Shown in pieces: positions 40,292-40,376 of a DNA stretch of 40,376 nt. The DNA comes from Clostridia bacterium. GTDB taxonomy: Bacteria > Bacillota > Clostridia > Christensenellales > DTU072. The DNA is taken from assembly GCA_017533005.1 (NCBI GenBank), contig JAFXIQ010000043.1, positions 1 to 40,376 on the forward strand, written 5' to 3'. The translations under genes were made by a program, and so were the position numbers. How positions within the stretch are numbered: the stretch's first letter is position 1; each line of letters starts with the position of its first letter. The notes beneath the pieces were generated by a model. It was not told the DNA's origin. It made no database searches and was given only the letters and a program-made list of their open reading frames with translations.

Positions 40292-40376
40292 TTATTTCAT
40301 CCAGGATTCGTCTGAGGGATTACCTCTAAACTTCAAGAGCATTCCTTTTTCCTTTTCTGAAATGTAATTTTCTTCA
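40292..40376 (-). CDS. 3' end of an unidentified protein-coding gene
   Basis: On the minus strand an open frame enters from the right edge and ends in TAA (40294-40292); the visible 27 residues end EKGMLLKFRGNPSDESWMK. The composition looks like real protein (Glu/Lys-rich, no low complexity) and no other frame here is open with similar quality. The family cannot be named from so short a tail. Array unit 3 begins about 20 bases downstream and could be its terminator. Confidence 0.6.
   Translation of the reverse strand, partial: EENYISEKEKGMLLKFRGNPSDESWMK

Overview
The window looks like a chromosomal piece of an AT-rich, Gram-positive-type anaerobe, most likely an uncultured gut clostridial lineage (inference). 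Supporting signs are AGGAG-type ribosome binding sites, U-tailed intrinsic terminators, sigma-A-like promoters with 17-base spacers, a radical-SAM (anaerobic) sulfatase maturase, a tRNA-Thr with encoded CCA, and secreted proteins rich in Ig-like, InlB-like and GLUG repeats. No phage, plasmid, IS or CRISPR genes are visible.

Left half (1-23.8 kb), all on the minus strand, is a cell-surface and amino-sugar region. In transcription order: an ABC exporter (ATPase, permease); two tandem paralogous secreted proteins of 880 and 865 aa with Ig-like segments and a beta-helix-like region; then a strong promoter at 16032-16060 driving a 331-aa exported protein of unknown function, mtnN, and a fused GlmM plus GlmU-acetyltransferase protein; finally a giant surface protein of at least 4042 aa that runs off the left edge of the window.

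Middle (23.8-26.4 kb): nagB and a SIS-domain NagB-II-like deaminase/isomerase converge on one shared terminator. A tRNA-Thr with a perfect consensus promoter and its own terminator follows, then a gene-free stretch with a perfect 11-bp palindrome.

Right half (26.4-40.4 kb): a five-helix membrane sulfatase with its maturase (1-nt overlap); an FAD oxidoreductase with a 2Fe-2S flavin reductase (1-nt overlap) and a lipoprotein hydrolase; a minus-strand DMT transporter and methyltransferase; glycerate kinase; an operon of a double flavodoxin-fold iron-sulfur flavoprotein, a YqeY-like protein and an aminotransferase; a HAD phosphatase; then a non-coding array of three structured repeats spaced exactly 118 nt apart; and the 3' end of one more minus-strand gene.

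Central themes are amino-sugar metabolism (GlmM/GlmU fusion, NagB, NagB-II), surface display and flavin/Fe-S redox chemistry. The items most worth following up are the 118-nt hairpin array with compensatory stem changes, the GlmM-GlmU fusion lacking the uridylyltransferase half, the giant adhesin, and two genes predicted to have leaderless mRNAs.
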